A DNA stretch of 64,000 bases, from contig JAKOGI010000025.1 of NCBI GenBank assembly GCA_029747015.1, positions 372,001 through 436,000 on the forward strand. Reading direction: 5' to 3'. Made by a program: the position numbers and the translations under genes. The stretch is from Carnegiea gigantea (lineage: Eukaryota > Streptophyta > Magnoliopsida > Caryophyllales > Cactaceae). Below are positions 1-11,300 of this stretch, piece by piece (within the stretch, counting starts at the first letter, position 1; each line of letters starts with the position of its first letter). The notes under the pieces are model-generated. The model worked only from the letters and a program-made list of their open reading frames with translations. It had not been told where the DNA came from and searched no databases.

Positions 1-302
1 ATCAAAAATCCGATTCCCCTTAAGCAAAGTCTTGAGTTCGAGTCCTGTGAATGGAGAAAATACATGACGGGAAGCTTTACCCTTTATTGGGCTAATAGTA
101 GTTCGAGTCCAGTGAAATGGAGAATCCAAGATCAAAAAAGATCAAAAATCTGATTAAGCAAACCAGAAATTCTATACCTTTTCCAATTTATTTTGATCTG
201 GGATTTTGAAACCAAGAACCAAATTAAACTCAATTGATTTTTTCAATTGTTAGTTATACATTTTGCCAAATTGTATACCCAATTGTGGGCTTGGGCAGTG
301 CC
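1..302. repeat. Dispersed repeat, copy A (SINE-like left part)
   Basis: This segment recurs in the same orientation at 29318-29615 with only scattered substitutions and small indels. Its left part carries a tRNA-gene B-box-like motif (GTTCGAGTCC) twice, near 36 and 102, followed by phrases typical of tRNA-derived SINEs. The copy may extend beyond the left edge of the window. The right part (about 180-302) is AT-rich and unrecognised. No coding potential is seen. Confidence 0.6.
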
Positions 303-320
303 TACAATTGGGTATACAAT
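270..320. repeat. Perfect 17-bp inverted repeat at a repeat junction
   Basis: Bases 270-286 (ATTGTATACCCAATTGT) are exactly reverse-complemented at 304-320, with a 17-bp spacer. The right arm lies where the dispersed repeat 1-302 gives way to the Helitron-like block. The copy at 29318-29615 has only the left arm, so the right arm arose at the junction. Confidence 0.8.
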
Positions 321-1690
321 GATGCTGCAAATTCCTAACGTTTGATTTATCTTTATCTAACAAATAAATCAAAGTTTAATATACTATAATAATATACCAT
401 TAATATAAATTAAAGTTTTATTTTAATGTTCCTAACGCAAGTGATGTTTCCTAACTAAAGTGTTGTTGCAAATTCCTAACATCTAATTTATCCCTATCTA
501 AGAAATACATCAAAGTTTAATATACTATGCAATGATGTATCATTAATATCAAATTAAAGTACAATACATTTCAATGTTGGTTTAATGATTTATTGGATGG
601 CTAATAGTTGTATCTCTAATCTGTAACTGACTAAATATTAAATGCTATGACATAATTACTATTTGATTGCAATTCATAACCTTTTCACGATGCAAAGTGA
701 AAAAAAATAAGTTATGACATATATTATTGTTTGAACAAATAAAAGAAAACATTTTTAAATTAATTAATTATTTTAAGTAACTATATGTTAATTTATCATG
801 GGCCACAATTAATTAATTATTATTATATTAAACTATATTATCATATTTATGCCCCCCAAAATTTAATAAACGCATAGTTCAAATAGCCAAAACTCAATAT
901 TATGACATAAATAGAGAAACTGTACCATCGTTCGTGGAATAATATTATTAGAATTAAAATACATATTCACATGGTCCACAAAACACTCAATGTGCGCTAC
1001 TATTTGCAAGATTTAGATATTGGTCTCTGCCTTCTTTTAAATCCCATTCTTTATTCATTCTTGAACTCAAAAAAAAAAAAAAAACCATTTTATGTGCATT
1101 GACTAATACGTTTGCTAATGAGGCGAGACTATGTTCTTTCTAATAAACACATGAAAGTTTAAAATATTTTAATGAGGTGTTATATTAACTTTAATAGATT
1201 TGAATGCTGCTAACTACCGTGATGCTACAAATCCTTAACATTGAGCTATAAGATTTTAAATACCTATATGTCTCACTAAATAGATAATAACAACAACAAC
1301 AATAACAACAACAACAATACCAAATAAAATAAAAATAATGAAAATAATATCTTCTATATAAACAAATTATTCACAATAAAATTTTTATAAAGAAAAAAGT
1401 GGATAGTGAAAATATAACTGAATTATTTAACTCAAGGCGTACAAGTGTACATAATAACAAATTAATAAGTAATATGCAATTCAAAACATTTAAAGCTTTA
1501 AAAAGGTGTTAAAAATGTACAAGCACAAAATAATTATTTACAAAATAATACACCATTACAATATATATATATAATTCACAATCTATAATTACATCTCAAA
1601 TATCAATGTAAATCAAAACTAATTAGCTAATAATCAAAATTTTAAATGAAATATTACACACGTCCATGCGAAGCATGGAATGTACACTAG
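321..1690 (+). mobile_element. Helitron-like element, 3' end at 1690 (copy A)
   Basis: The 3' terminus has the Helitron signature. A perfect 6-bp stem (CCATGC, 3-nt loop, GCATGG) at 1664-1678 is followed eight bases later by CTAG at 1687-1690 and then T. The body is AT-rich and non-coding and contains imperfect repeats of about 140-150 bp (starting near 325 and 465, remnant near 1200) plus an AAC-rich microsatellite at 1288-1318. No RepHel protein is present, so it would be non-autonomous. The 5' terminus (expected to start TC) was not found. The start given is where similarity to the second copy begins. Confidence 0.5.
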
Positions 1691-3675
1691 TATGAAGTAG
1701 AAATCTGCATGGATTGGAATCCTCTGCAGATCAGAGCGAAAATTGCAATCTTTACAGTTTACCTATTGAGGGTCGTTGGATTGGACACTCTTTTTTAGTA
1801 AAGTTACAATTCAGGAATATTCATTCTTATTAGTTACTTTTATCACTATCCTGTACGTTGAGGGCTTTAAGTCAATCTTTATATAAAGTTTTTAGTACAG
1901 TAAATGTTAAAAATGTGTCAAGTTTGAAAATAGAGCAATTACTATGTAATAAAATAATTATTTTTTCTTTCTTTCTTTTTAGATCCGCTGTAATTCTATC
2001 CTTTCTTTTTTTTCTTTTAATGTACTTCAAGTTTGTTCTCATTTTCTTATTTTAATTGTGTATGCATTGTTATGAAGTTTTTCCTCAATTTTAGAGCAAC
2101 ATTAAACTTTTTCATATTATAGACCGTAATGGTTAGGTGGACCGTAGTTTTAACTTTATTTTTTCACCAAAAACAATTGTTAAAATCTCGTAAATTGTTG
2201 AAAAAGCCACAATAAAATGTTGTGCCCAAGTAGTAATTATAGCCTACAAAATTACCCATGGTTAGTACGGAAATAACCTTAATTCTAAATAACCAAAAGT
2301 GTTACCGTGTAAATGCCACTAATTATAAGTGAAAGGAGCAACATTTCTCTATGAGGAGTGCTTAGCTTAGTTGCTGAGGTACTACCTGTCCACATTTCCC
2401 TCATAGGTTCGACTTTTTTTTTTGGGTTGGGGGGGGGGAGTTATGTGCATGTGCATAGGATCTTGTGGTTGGACTTGCTTTTAGATTTTTTGTCTAAGCT
2501 TTGCTGACTCTTATATCCTTCTTAATTTATTAATTTGTTCTGACCTATTGTATACCCATAAAATAGGGGTCTAGAAGGGGCTACTATTTGTTTTGTGAAG
2601 GTATTTCTTGTAAAATATTAAGTTAAAAATTATTTCATGCAAAGGTGAAGAACATAAATAATAATTTAAGAGGTTCAGAGGTATAAAAAACGTTTACCAA
2701 AATCTTGAAAAGGTAAATGATAATATTTCTAAAAAATAATGATAAGATTATAAACATAATTGATGTAGGTGTTAGGTCATATGAAAAGCGACCCAAATGT
2801 TACATCGCGTCCTCTTTGATTAAGTCATATATAGGCTTTAAGTCACATATAAATGATAATACTTCTAAAAAATAGTGATAAGATCGTATGCACGATTGTA
2901 GGAAAAAGAATCAAACAAAGCTGACAATATGTGTGGCCCCATGCAGTAATAGAGTTGGAAATTATTTATATAATTATGATCCAATGTTTATATTATGGGC
3001 ACGCTAGATACGTGACAATAAAAATTTAATTTAAAATATTTTTGAAAGATATATACTATCTTTTGGACTCGTGTCATGAAAATTTAATATCTTGTACGAA
3101 AAGGGGGTTCTCTTCAATCAATCATGTACCTGAATTGAAAGCCCTATAAATTATCACGTGTTTAAAGTCCCTTCCTATCTTGCCATCTTCAGTGCATTGA
3201 TGGGACTACCAACGCATTATACTGGTTGGTAGTTAATGCATCGTCCATTTGTACATCCCATTTTCCATTGCTATTATACATGTTAGTAGACAGTGACTCG
3301 TAATTTGTTGCATATGTGAGGTAGTAGGTCACGATCCATTTACTGAATGCACATCGGAATCACATAAACATGTACATGGAGAATACGAAAGTTTTTACCG
3401 TGAAAAGATGTCAGCGTCCTCACGATTTTCTTTCTTGGTGGAGGAGCACTATTACTGCAATATAGTTTTGCAAAATAATAATGTTTTGTTACAAGATACT
3501 TCTTAATTTTCTTATCTTGACGCAAAGATTATAATAGCATTCATTGAATTCACCAAAAAAATGTATGATTGGATAGTAGAAGGATTTATCTTTTGAAAGG
3601 CGTCCTCGCATAAGGGGGTGTATCTGATATGTGCTGAAATGTGCATTATTCTAGGGTTATTTGCCAGTATTTTTG
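1691..3675. repeat. Duplicated non-coding block, copy A right part
   Basis: This stretch aligns along its whole length with 7723-9676. Shared landmarks are a T-run/G-run tract (2409-2440), the phrase around 3300-3330, and a pyrimidine-rich stretch near 1960. From 2349 on it is the single, unamplified counterpart of the first 1.29 kb of the 2.04-kb tandem unit. Short open frames inside it are not conserved between copies, so no gene is called. Confidence 0.75.
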
Positions 3676-4013
3676 AGTAAGTGTTGCTGTATATTAAATA
3701 CAGATCTGAACTATTTGGTCTATTCCATGTATAGGAAATGGTTATGATGAGACTAATTCCAAAAGTGCGACGAGTGAGCTGACTAAAAATAACCACAGTA
3801 CAACTACCCATTTATTATTATGAGAGTCATCAGTACGATAGGTTGCATAATTTCACATAGATCCTGCGACATAGGAAAGTAAGCAAACTGAGGACCTTAA
3901 CAAACTCGCATTCACCAGGTTACTTATTCGTAGATATATAAAGAAACGCATGGCTCATCATAGGTCATGGATCCTGGCATAGGATTTCTGGAATGGGAGC
4001 TTTTTAGAATGGA
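3676..4013. other. Spacer downstream of the jasmonate-induced protein gene
   Basis: Non-coding spacer between the duplicated block and the stop codon of the minus-strand jasmonate-induced protein gene. It should hold that gene's 3'UTR. I see no repeat or RNA gene in it. Confidence 0.5.
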
Positions 4014-4768
4014 TCAATTCCGATCAAGCCTTGGCTTAGTGAGTGCAAGCCTGTGGATGACTTCAAGCACCGCCATTTTATCATTGCCGATAATTGCAGT
4101 TGAGAAAAATCCATCCTTTACCAGATAAGTGTACTGAGCACCCGAGTCTTGCACTTTGGGGTAAAGTTGGCTGAAACCTTTCCCGTTGTAATTGTATGCC
4201 CCCTCAGCACCCATTTCTACATAAGTCTGCGCATGAATATGACCAAAACCAAGACAACAAAAAGAAATTAAACTCAACATTAAGAATTTAGTACGTATAT
4301 ATATATACCGGCATACCTTGAGAGCTGGGCTCCGACTTTGTTATCCCAACCAACGAAATAATCGATCTGTACTCCATTCAAGTCATAGCCACGATAGACA
4401 ACACAGCCGGCAGCACCGTATTCCTGACTCTTGTACTTGACATAAAGGAAGGCACCCCATTGGCCGTTCTCAATGAACATAGGGTAAGGGGCGGGTGCCA
4501 CAAAGCCATAGAAATCCACAGCATATACGTACCTCAACAGTGCCCCAGTGGCGTTGTAAATAAGGCCAAGGACACACTCGAGACCCTCGAATCCCTTGTA
4601 CATGTCCTCGACATACTTTCGAGCCCGCACATCCTTGCCGTCAGCGTTCTTCAAGTTCAAGGCAACGTTGGCAAGGTCGTTCCTCGTGATCACGTGCTCG
4701 TCTGCGTACTCTGGCATTTCCTTCAACATTTCGACAGTCACCGGAGTGCCAAAGACGTTGCTAGCCAT
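4014..4768 (-). CDS. 23-kDa jasmonate-induced protein-like
   Basis: Two exons encode a protein of about 23-25 kDa resembling the plant 23-kDa jasmonate-induced protein family. The biochemical role of that family is not established. Family-like segments are KYVEDMYKGF, ECVLGLIYNATGALLRYV, GAAGCVVYRGYDL and, in exon 2, GKGFSQLYP. No signal peptide or membrane segment is visible, so it is probably cytosolic or nuclear. I start it at the ATG at 4768. The frame stays open upstream to 4804 but has no earlier ATG. Exon 2 (4014-4226) begins after a clear CAG acceptor. The best-looking donor (AAG/GTATGC after 4317) gives the wrong phase and an early stop. Only a weaker donor after 4295 (TAC/GTACTA, 68-nt intron) keeps the frame, giving about 228 residues. 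A TATA box lies about 100 bp upstream, so the gene may be active. Confidence 0.7.
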
Positions 4769-4868
4769 TGTTGAATTGTGGATAGCACGGGGGTCGTAAC
4801 TCAAGTGGAGTAGAATGTTGTTAGTGTGCTCTTCTAAGCTGTGTTAAAAGCTCGCTACTATGGGCCCA

Positions 4869-4876
4869 TATTTATA
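4869..4876 (-). promoter_or_regulatory. TATA box of the jasmonate-induced protein gene
   Basis: On the minus strand this reads TATAAATA, about 100 bp before the ATG at 4768. Transcription would start near 4840 and give a 5'UTR of about 70 nt. The hAT-like element at 4922 begins less than 50 bp upstream of it. Confidence 0.6.
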
Positions 4877-4921
4877 GTACTCCTCGCTGCTCACACCCTG
4901 TACATAAATTATGCACGTGAT

Positions 4922-5648
4922 TAGGGATGGTAGTATTGTTCGAATTTGATGCAAATCCAATAGAATTATTCGATTTGAATTCGATAAAAAATAATATGAT
5001 TTAAATCCGATAAAAAAATAATTCAAATCCAACTTCGATCTGATCAAAATTGGAGGAGGGTTCATCCAATCCGATTAACATTCGATCCGATATTTTTTTT
5101 TAATAATTTCACTTTTTTTTAAAGATAGAAGAATCCTAATATCATAACCCTAAAAAAAATTGCATAAGGTCTGCACTTTTTATGCATTATACTCTTCTTT
5201 ATTAACTAATTTTCTCTTCCCTCCCGATCTTCTTTTCGATCTCTCATCTTTGTCATTCAAAGTAGTATACTTTCTCCCCTTTCCTTCAAACTGTTGTACT
5301 ACTGTCTATCTCTTTCCCTCTAAAGTGAATTCACATTCTCTTTTTCAATTCCAACACTTCGTTGCTTTAACATATTAAAATGTTTGATATAAAAAATTAT
5401 TTGACATTAAAGAGGTGTTTAATATTACATTTACAAGTGAGCAAAAATAAGGTTGAAAATAAAAATTATGCAAATATTGAATAAAAATGTATAGTGAGAT
5501 TATATCTGATTATATCCGGATTTAATTCGATCCTAATTCGATTTAACATCTAATCCTATGGAGTCCGATTTGGATCGAATTTTCAAATTCAATTATTAAT
5601 TGGATAGAATTTGAATGTCTATATATCCAATTCGAGTCCACATCGCTA
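4922..5648. mobile_element. hAT-like MITE candidate upstream of the JIP gene
   Basis: The ends are imperfect inverted repeats: TAGGGATGG on the left, TAGCGATGT on the reverse complement of the right end. Both are followed by a CGAATT-GAT phrase. The AT-rich interior repeats GAATT/GATCC-type words. The flanks (TGCACGTG against TGCATGAT) are only a weak candidate for a decayed 8-bp duplication, so the class is tentative. No transposase is present. Confidence 0.4.
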
Positions 5649-6392
5649 TGCATGATGGATTATAACCTAGGTGCTAGTGCATCAAGAACAAATTAAGGAC
5701 ACTCTTTTTTCCGATGGTATAAATTTTGATGCAATGAATTAATGACTACCATCATATCATATATCATATATATAATATAAAATTGAATGTGTTCCTTTTT
5801 TTTTTTTTGGGATAGATACTGAATGTGTTCCTAGATGAGGGACATTTGACATAATATTATTGTTTAAGTAGTTTTTTTTTTTGTCCTTTTTCCTTTGGGG
5901 TTTACAGTTAATGCAATAAATGACAATATGTTTATGTCAAGCTAGTCTATAAAGCCATGGAATGCAAAAAAAAATTATGTGTACTATGACCTTTGAAATA
6001 ACTCCATAAATTTTAATTAAAGTTAAGTACACTATGACATTTGAAATACATCCATAAATTTTAATTAAATTTTAATACATTTTAATGTTCCTGAAGTGAT
6101 GTTTGCTAACTAAAGTGATGCTACAAATTTTCAACGTATGATTTTTTTTCTCTATCTAACAAATATATCAAAGCTTAATATATTTTAATGACATATCATT
6201 AATGTATAATAAAAGCTTCATATTAATGTTCCTAACTACATTGATGCTTGGTCAAAATGATCTTATGAGTTATGAAGCCATAAAATGCAAAACAGATTTA
6301 TAGTACCATGACTTTTGAAATACATCCATAAATTTTAAATACATTTAAATATATTTTAATGCTCCTAACTCGAGTGATGTTGTCTACCTAAA
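5649..6392. repeat. AT-rich imperfect tandem repeats
   Basis: Repeats of roughly 120-160 bp share the phrase CTAACTAAAGTGATGCTACA and a TTAATGTTCCTAAC core. They resemble the repeats inside the Helitron-like block at 325-600 and lead into its second copy. A micro-insertion lies at 5797-5819. No gene is seen. Confidence 0.5.
5784..5832 (-). mobile_element. Ultra-short target-primed insertion (23 nt)
   Basis: The 13-bp direct repeat TGAATGTGTTCCT (5784-5796 and 5820-5832) flanks T12 followed by GGGATAGATAC (5797-5819). A homopolymer tail on one side plus a perfect target-site duplication is the signature of a severely 5'-truncated LINE or SINE copy on the minus strand. Confidence 0.55.
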
Positions 6393-7722
6393 ATGATACT
6401 ACAAATTCCTAACGTTTGATTTATCTTTATCTAACAAATATATCAAAGTTTAATATATGATAATAATATAACATTAAAATAAATTAAAATTTCATTTTAA
6501 TGTTCCTAACTCAAGTGATGCTGCCTAATTGAAGTGTCGTTGCAAATTCCTAACGTCTAATTTATCCCTATTTAACAAATACATCAAAATTTAATATACT
6601 GTGTAATGATGTATCATTAATATCAAATTGAAGTACAATACATTTCAATGTTGGTTTAATGATTTATTGGACGGCTAATAGTCGTGTCTCTAATCTATAA
6701 TTGACTAAAATATTAAATGTTATGACATAATTATTATTTGATTGCGATTCCTAATCTTTTCATTAAAAAAAATAATAAGTTATGACATATGTTATTGTTT
6801 GAATAAATAAAAGAAAATATTTTTAAATTAATTAATTATTTTAAGTACCTATATGTTAGTTGATCATGGGCCACAGATAATTAATTATTATTATATTAAA
6901 CTATATTATTGTATTTATGCACCCCAAAAGTTAATAGACGCATAGTTCAAATAGCCAAAACTCAATATTACGACATAAACAAAGAAACTATACTATCGTT
7001 CATGGAATAATATTATTAGAATTACAATACATATTCTTATGGTCCACAAAACACCTAATATGCGGTACTATTTGCAAGATTTAGATATTGGTCTCTGCCT
7101 CCTTTTAAATATTATTCTTTATTCATTCTTAAACTCTAAAGAAAAAAACATTTTGTGTGCATTGACTATTACCTTTGCTAATGAGGCGAGACTATGTTCT
7201 TTCTAGCAAACACATGAAAGTTTAAAATATTTTAATGAGCTGTAATATTAACTTTAATGCATTTGAATGCCGCTAACTACCGTGAAGTTACAAATTTTTA
7301 ACATTGAGGTATAAGATTTTAAATACCTATATGTCTTACTAAATAGATAACAACAACAACAACAATGTACAACAATAATAATACCAAATAAAATAAAAAT
7401 AATAAAAATAATGTCTTCTATGTAAACAAATTATTCACAATAAATTTTTTATTAAAAAAACGGATAGTGAAAATATAAATGAATTATTTTACTCAAGGCG
7501 TTCAAGTGTATATGATAACAAATTCATAGATAATATACAATTCAAGACATTTAAAGCTTTAAAAAGGTGTTAAAAATCTACAGCCACAAGATAACTATAT
7601 ACAAAATAATAAACCATTACAATACATATATAATTCACAATAAATCAAAACTAAATAGCTAATCATCAAAATCTTAAATGAAGTATTACACACGTCCATG
7701 CGAAGCACGTAATGTACACTAG
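6393..7722 (+). mobile_element. Helitron-like element, copy B
   Basis: Second copy of the block at 321-1690, ending in CTAG at 7719-7722. The terminal hairpin has decayed: its right arm reads GCACGT instead of GCATGG. Copy A therefore keeps the more intact end. The AAC-rich microsatellite lies at 7351-7373. Non-coding. Confidence 0.5.
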
Positions 7723-8388
7723 TATGAGGTAGAAATCTGAATGGATTGAAATCCTACGCAGATCAGAGTGAAAAATGCGATCTTTACAATTTACGTATTG
7801 AGGGTCAGTGGATTGGACACTTTTTTTTAGTGAAGTTACAATTCATGGAATATTCATTCTTATTAGTTACTTTTATCACTATCCTGTCGGTTGAGGGCTG
7901 TAAGTCCATCTTTATATTAAGGTTTTAGTACAACAAATGTTAAAATTGTGTCCAGTTTGAAAATAGAGCAATTACTATGTAATAAAATAATTATTTTTTC
8001 TTTCTTTCTTTTTAGATCCACTATAATTCTATCCTTTCTTTTTTGTCATTTAAAGTACTTCAAATTTGTTCTTATTTTCTTATTTTAATTATGTATGCAT
8101 TGTTACAGAGTTTTTCCTCAATTTTAGAGCGACATTTAACTTTTTCATACTATAGAACGTAATGGTTAGGTGGCCCTTCTTTTTATTTTAACTTGATTTT
8201 TTCACCAAAATAAATTGTTAAAATCTTGTAAATTATTGAAAAAGCCACAATAAAATGTTGTGCCCAAGTAGTAATTATACCCTGCAAAATTACGCATGGT
8301 CAGTAAGGAAACAACCTTAATTCTAAATAGCCAAAAGTGTTACTGTGTAAATGCCACTAATTATAAGTGAAAGGAGCAATATTTTTCT
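7723..8388. repeat. Duplicated block, copy B (unamplified part)
   Basis: This aligns with 1691-2348 and runs directly into the first unit of the tandem array at 8389. It is the left flank of the amplification breakpoint. No gene is seen. Confidence 0.7.
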
Positions 8389-11300
8389 CTGACGAGTGTT
8401 TGGCTCAGTTGCTCAGGTACCACCTTTCCACATTTCCCTCACAGGTTCGACATTTTTGGTGGGGGGGGAGTTATGTGCGTGTGCATGGAATCTTGCGGTT
8501 GGACTTGGTTCTTAGATTTCTTGCCTAAGTTTTGTTGTTTTTTGTATCCTTTTTAATTTGTTGATTTGTTCTAACCCATTGTATACCCATGAAATAGGGT
8601 CCAGAGGGGCTACTATTTGTTTTGTGAAGGTATTTCTTGCAAATATTGAGTTAAAAATTATTTCATGTAAAGGTGAAGAACATAAATAATAATTTAAGAG
8701 GTATAAAAAAACATTTACCAAAATCTTGAAAAGGTAAATGATAATATTTCTAAAAATAATGATAAGATTTTATACATAATTAGTGTAGGCATCAGGTCAT
8801 ATGTAAAGTGACCCAAACGTTATATCGCGTCCTCTTGGATTAAGACATGTCTAGGCCTTAAGTTATATGTAAATGACAATACTTCTCAAACATAGGGATA
8901 AGATTTTATACATAATTGTACGAAAAAAGAATCAAACAAAGCTGACAAAATGTGTGGCCCCATGCAATAATAGAGTCGGAAATTATTTATATGATACTTC
9001 TAAAAATGTTTATGTTATGCACACACTAGATATGTGACAATAAAAATTTAATTTAAAATACTTTTAGAAGATATAGACTATCATTTGGACTCATCTCATG
9101 AAAATTACTATCTTGCACGAAAAAAGAATTTAAGCTCTTCAATCAATCATGTATATGAATTGAAACCCTATAAATTATCACGCGTTAAAGTCCCTTCGAT
9201 CGGATCATATCTTGCCATCTTCAGTGCATTGATGACTAATGCATTGTCCATTCGTACATCCAATTTTCCATTGCTGTTATACGTGTTAGTGGACAGTGAT
9301 CCGTAATTTGTTGCATATGTGAGGTAGTAGGTCATGTACATTTATTGAGTGTACATCGGAACCCCATGAACATGTATATAGAGACTATGAAAGTTTTCAC
9401 CGTGAAATGTCTACGTCTTGACGATTTCTTTTCCTGGTGGAGGAGGACTATATTACTGCAGTATAGTTTTGCGAAATAATAAATACCTTGTTGCAAGACA
9501 CTTTTTAATTTGCTTATCTTGAGTCAAAGATTATAATTACGTTTATCGAATTCACAAAAAAAAAATGTATGATTGAATAGTAAAAGGATGTTATCTTTTG
9601 AAAGGTATCGCATAAGGGGGTCTATCTGATAAGTGCTGAAATGTGCATTGTTTTAGGGTTATTTGCTAGTATTTCTTAGGAGATTGTGTGTTTAACGGCT
9701 GATTTGCGCCCCTATTTTCGTTTTACGCTTGGATATGCTTCTTTGATGTATTTTGTAGGTTTTAAGACTTTTTGACCCCGTGTTGACCTTCAAATGGATG
9801 CAATTTGACTCACACGGAGGTACCCCTAGCCCATGTGCCCATGCGGGAAAGAGGAAAGAAAGAAAAGAGGTCCAAAGTCCACCACAGTTAGACCGTGGTG
9901 AGCACCACGGGCCATGGTGGATTGCAAGTAGCTAAACACTTTGCCTTCCTCTGATTGTGCATGTAGAAGAGATTGCTTGAGTTCTTTTATTTTAAAAGAT
10001 TTCTCGGCTACTTGCAGGGCATCACAACTCATTCCATCTCTCATCTCGCCCAAAATTCATCTTTTCTAATCATTTTGGAAGCAATACAAGAATCAAGGGA
10101 AGGAATCTGCAGGTGGAGGCTTGAAGATTGAAAGATTGTTTGAAGAGATCTCGACTATTGCTGCGGATACTTCTTTCCTTACTTCTTAAACTTATTTTTG
10201 GTTTGTTCTAGTTAGATTCATGTTTAGTTTCATCTCTTTTGTTTTTGTTAGGACAATCATGAGTGAGTAGATTCTCCAGTCTACGGATTTGTTAGCCAAA
10301 CAATGATGTTGCATTCCTAACGTTATCAAATCTTGTGCTTTATCTTGTTTGGTTTGGTTCAATCTGTGTTGTGTTGTGGATGAATGTGAGTGATTTAGCC
10401 AATTTACTTGCATGTGTTTAGATACTGACGAGTGTTTGGCTTAGTTGCTCAGGTACCACCTTTCCACATTTCCCTCACAGGTTCGACATTTTTGGTTGGG
10501 GGGGAGTTATGTGCGTGTGCATGGGATCTTGCGGTTGGACTTGGTTCTTAGATTTCTTGCCTAAGTTTTGTTGTTTTTTGCATCCTTTTTAATTTGTTGA
10601 TTTGTTCTAACCCATTGTATACCCATGAAATAGGGTCCAGAGGGGCTACTATTTGTTTTGTGAAGGTATTTCTTGCAAATATTGAGTTAAAAATTATTTC
10701 ATGTAAAGGTGAAGAACATAAATAATAATTTAAGAGGTATAAAAAAACATTTACCAAAATCTTGAAAAGGTAAATGATAATATTTCTAAAAATAATGATA
10801 AGATTTTATACATAATTAGTGTAGGCATCAGGTCATATGTAAAGTGACCCAAACGTTATATCGCGTCCTCTTGGATTAAGACATGTCTAGGCCTTAAGTT
10901 ATATGTAAATGACAATACTTCTCAAACATAGGGATAAGATTTTATACATAATTGTACGAAAAAAGAATCAAACAAAGCTGACAAAATGTGTGGCCCCATG
11001 CAATAATAGAGTCGGAAATTATTTATATGATACTTCTAAAAATGTTTATGTTATGCACACACTAGATATGTGACAATAAAAATTTAATTTAAAATACTTT
11101 TAGAAGATATAGACTATCATTTGGACTCATCTCATGAAAATTACTATCTTGCACGAAAAAAGAATTTAAGCTCTTCAATCAATCATGTATATGAATTGAA
11201 ACCCTATAAATTATCACGCGTTAAAGTCCCTTCGATCGGATCATATCTTGCCATCTTCAGTGCATTGATGGCTAATGCATTGTCCATTCGTACATCCAAT

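Noticed and set aside
4460..4799. Plus-strand open frames opposite the jasmonate-induced protein gene
   Set aside because: Antisense shadows of the real coding exon.
4769..4804. N-terminal extension of the jasmonate-induced protein to 4804
   Set aside because: The frame is open but begins with TTG, which is not a credible plant start. The ATG at 4768 fits the family.
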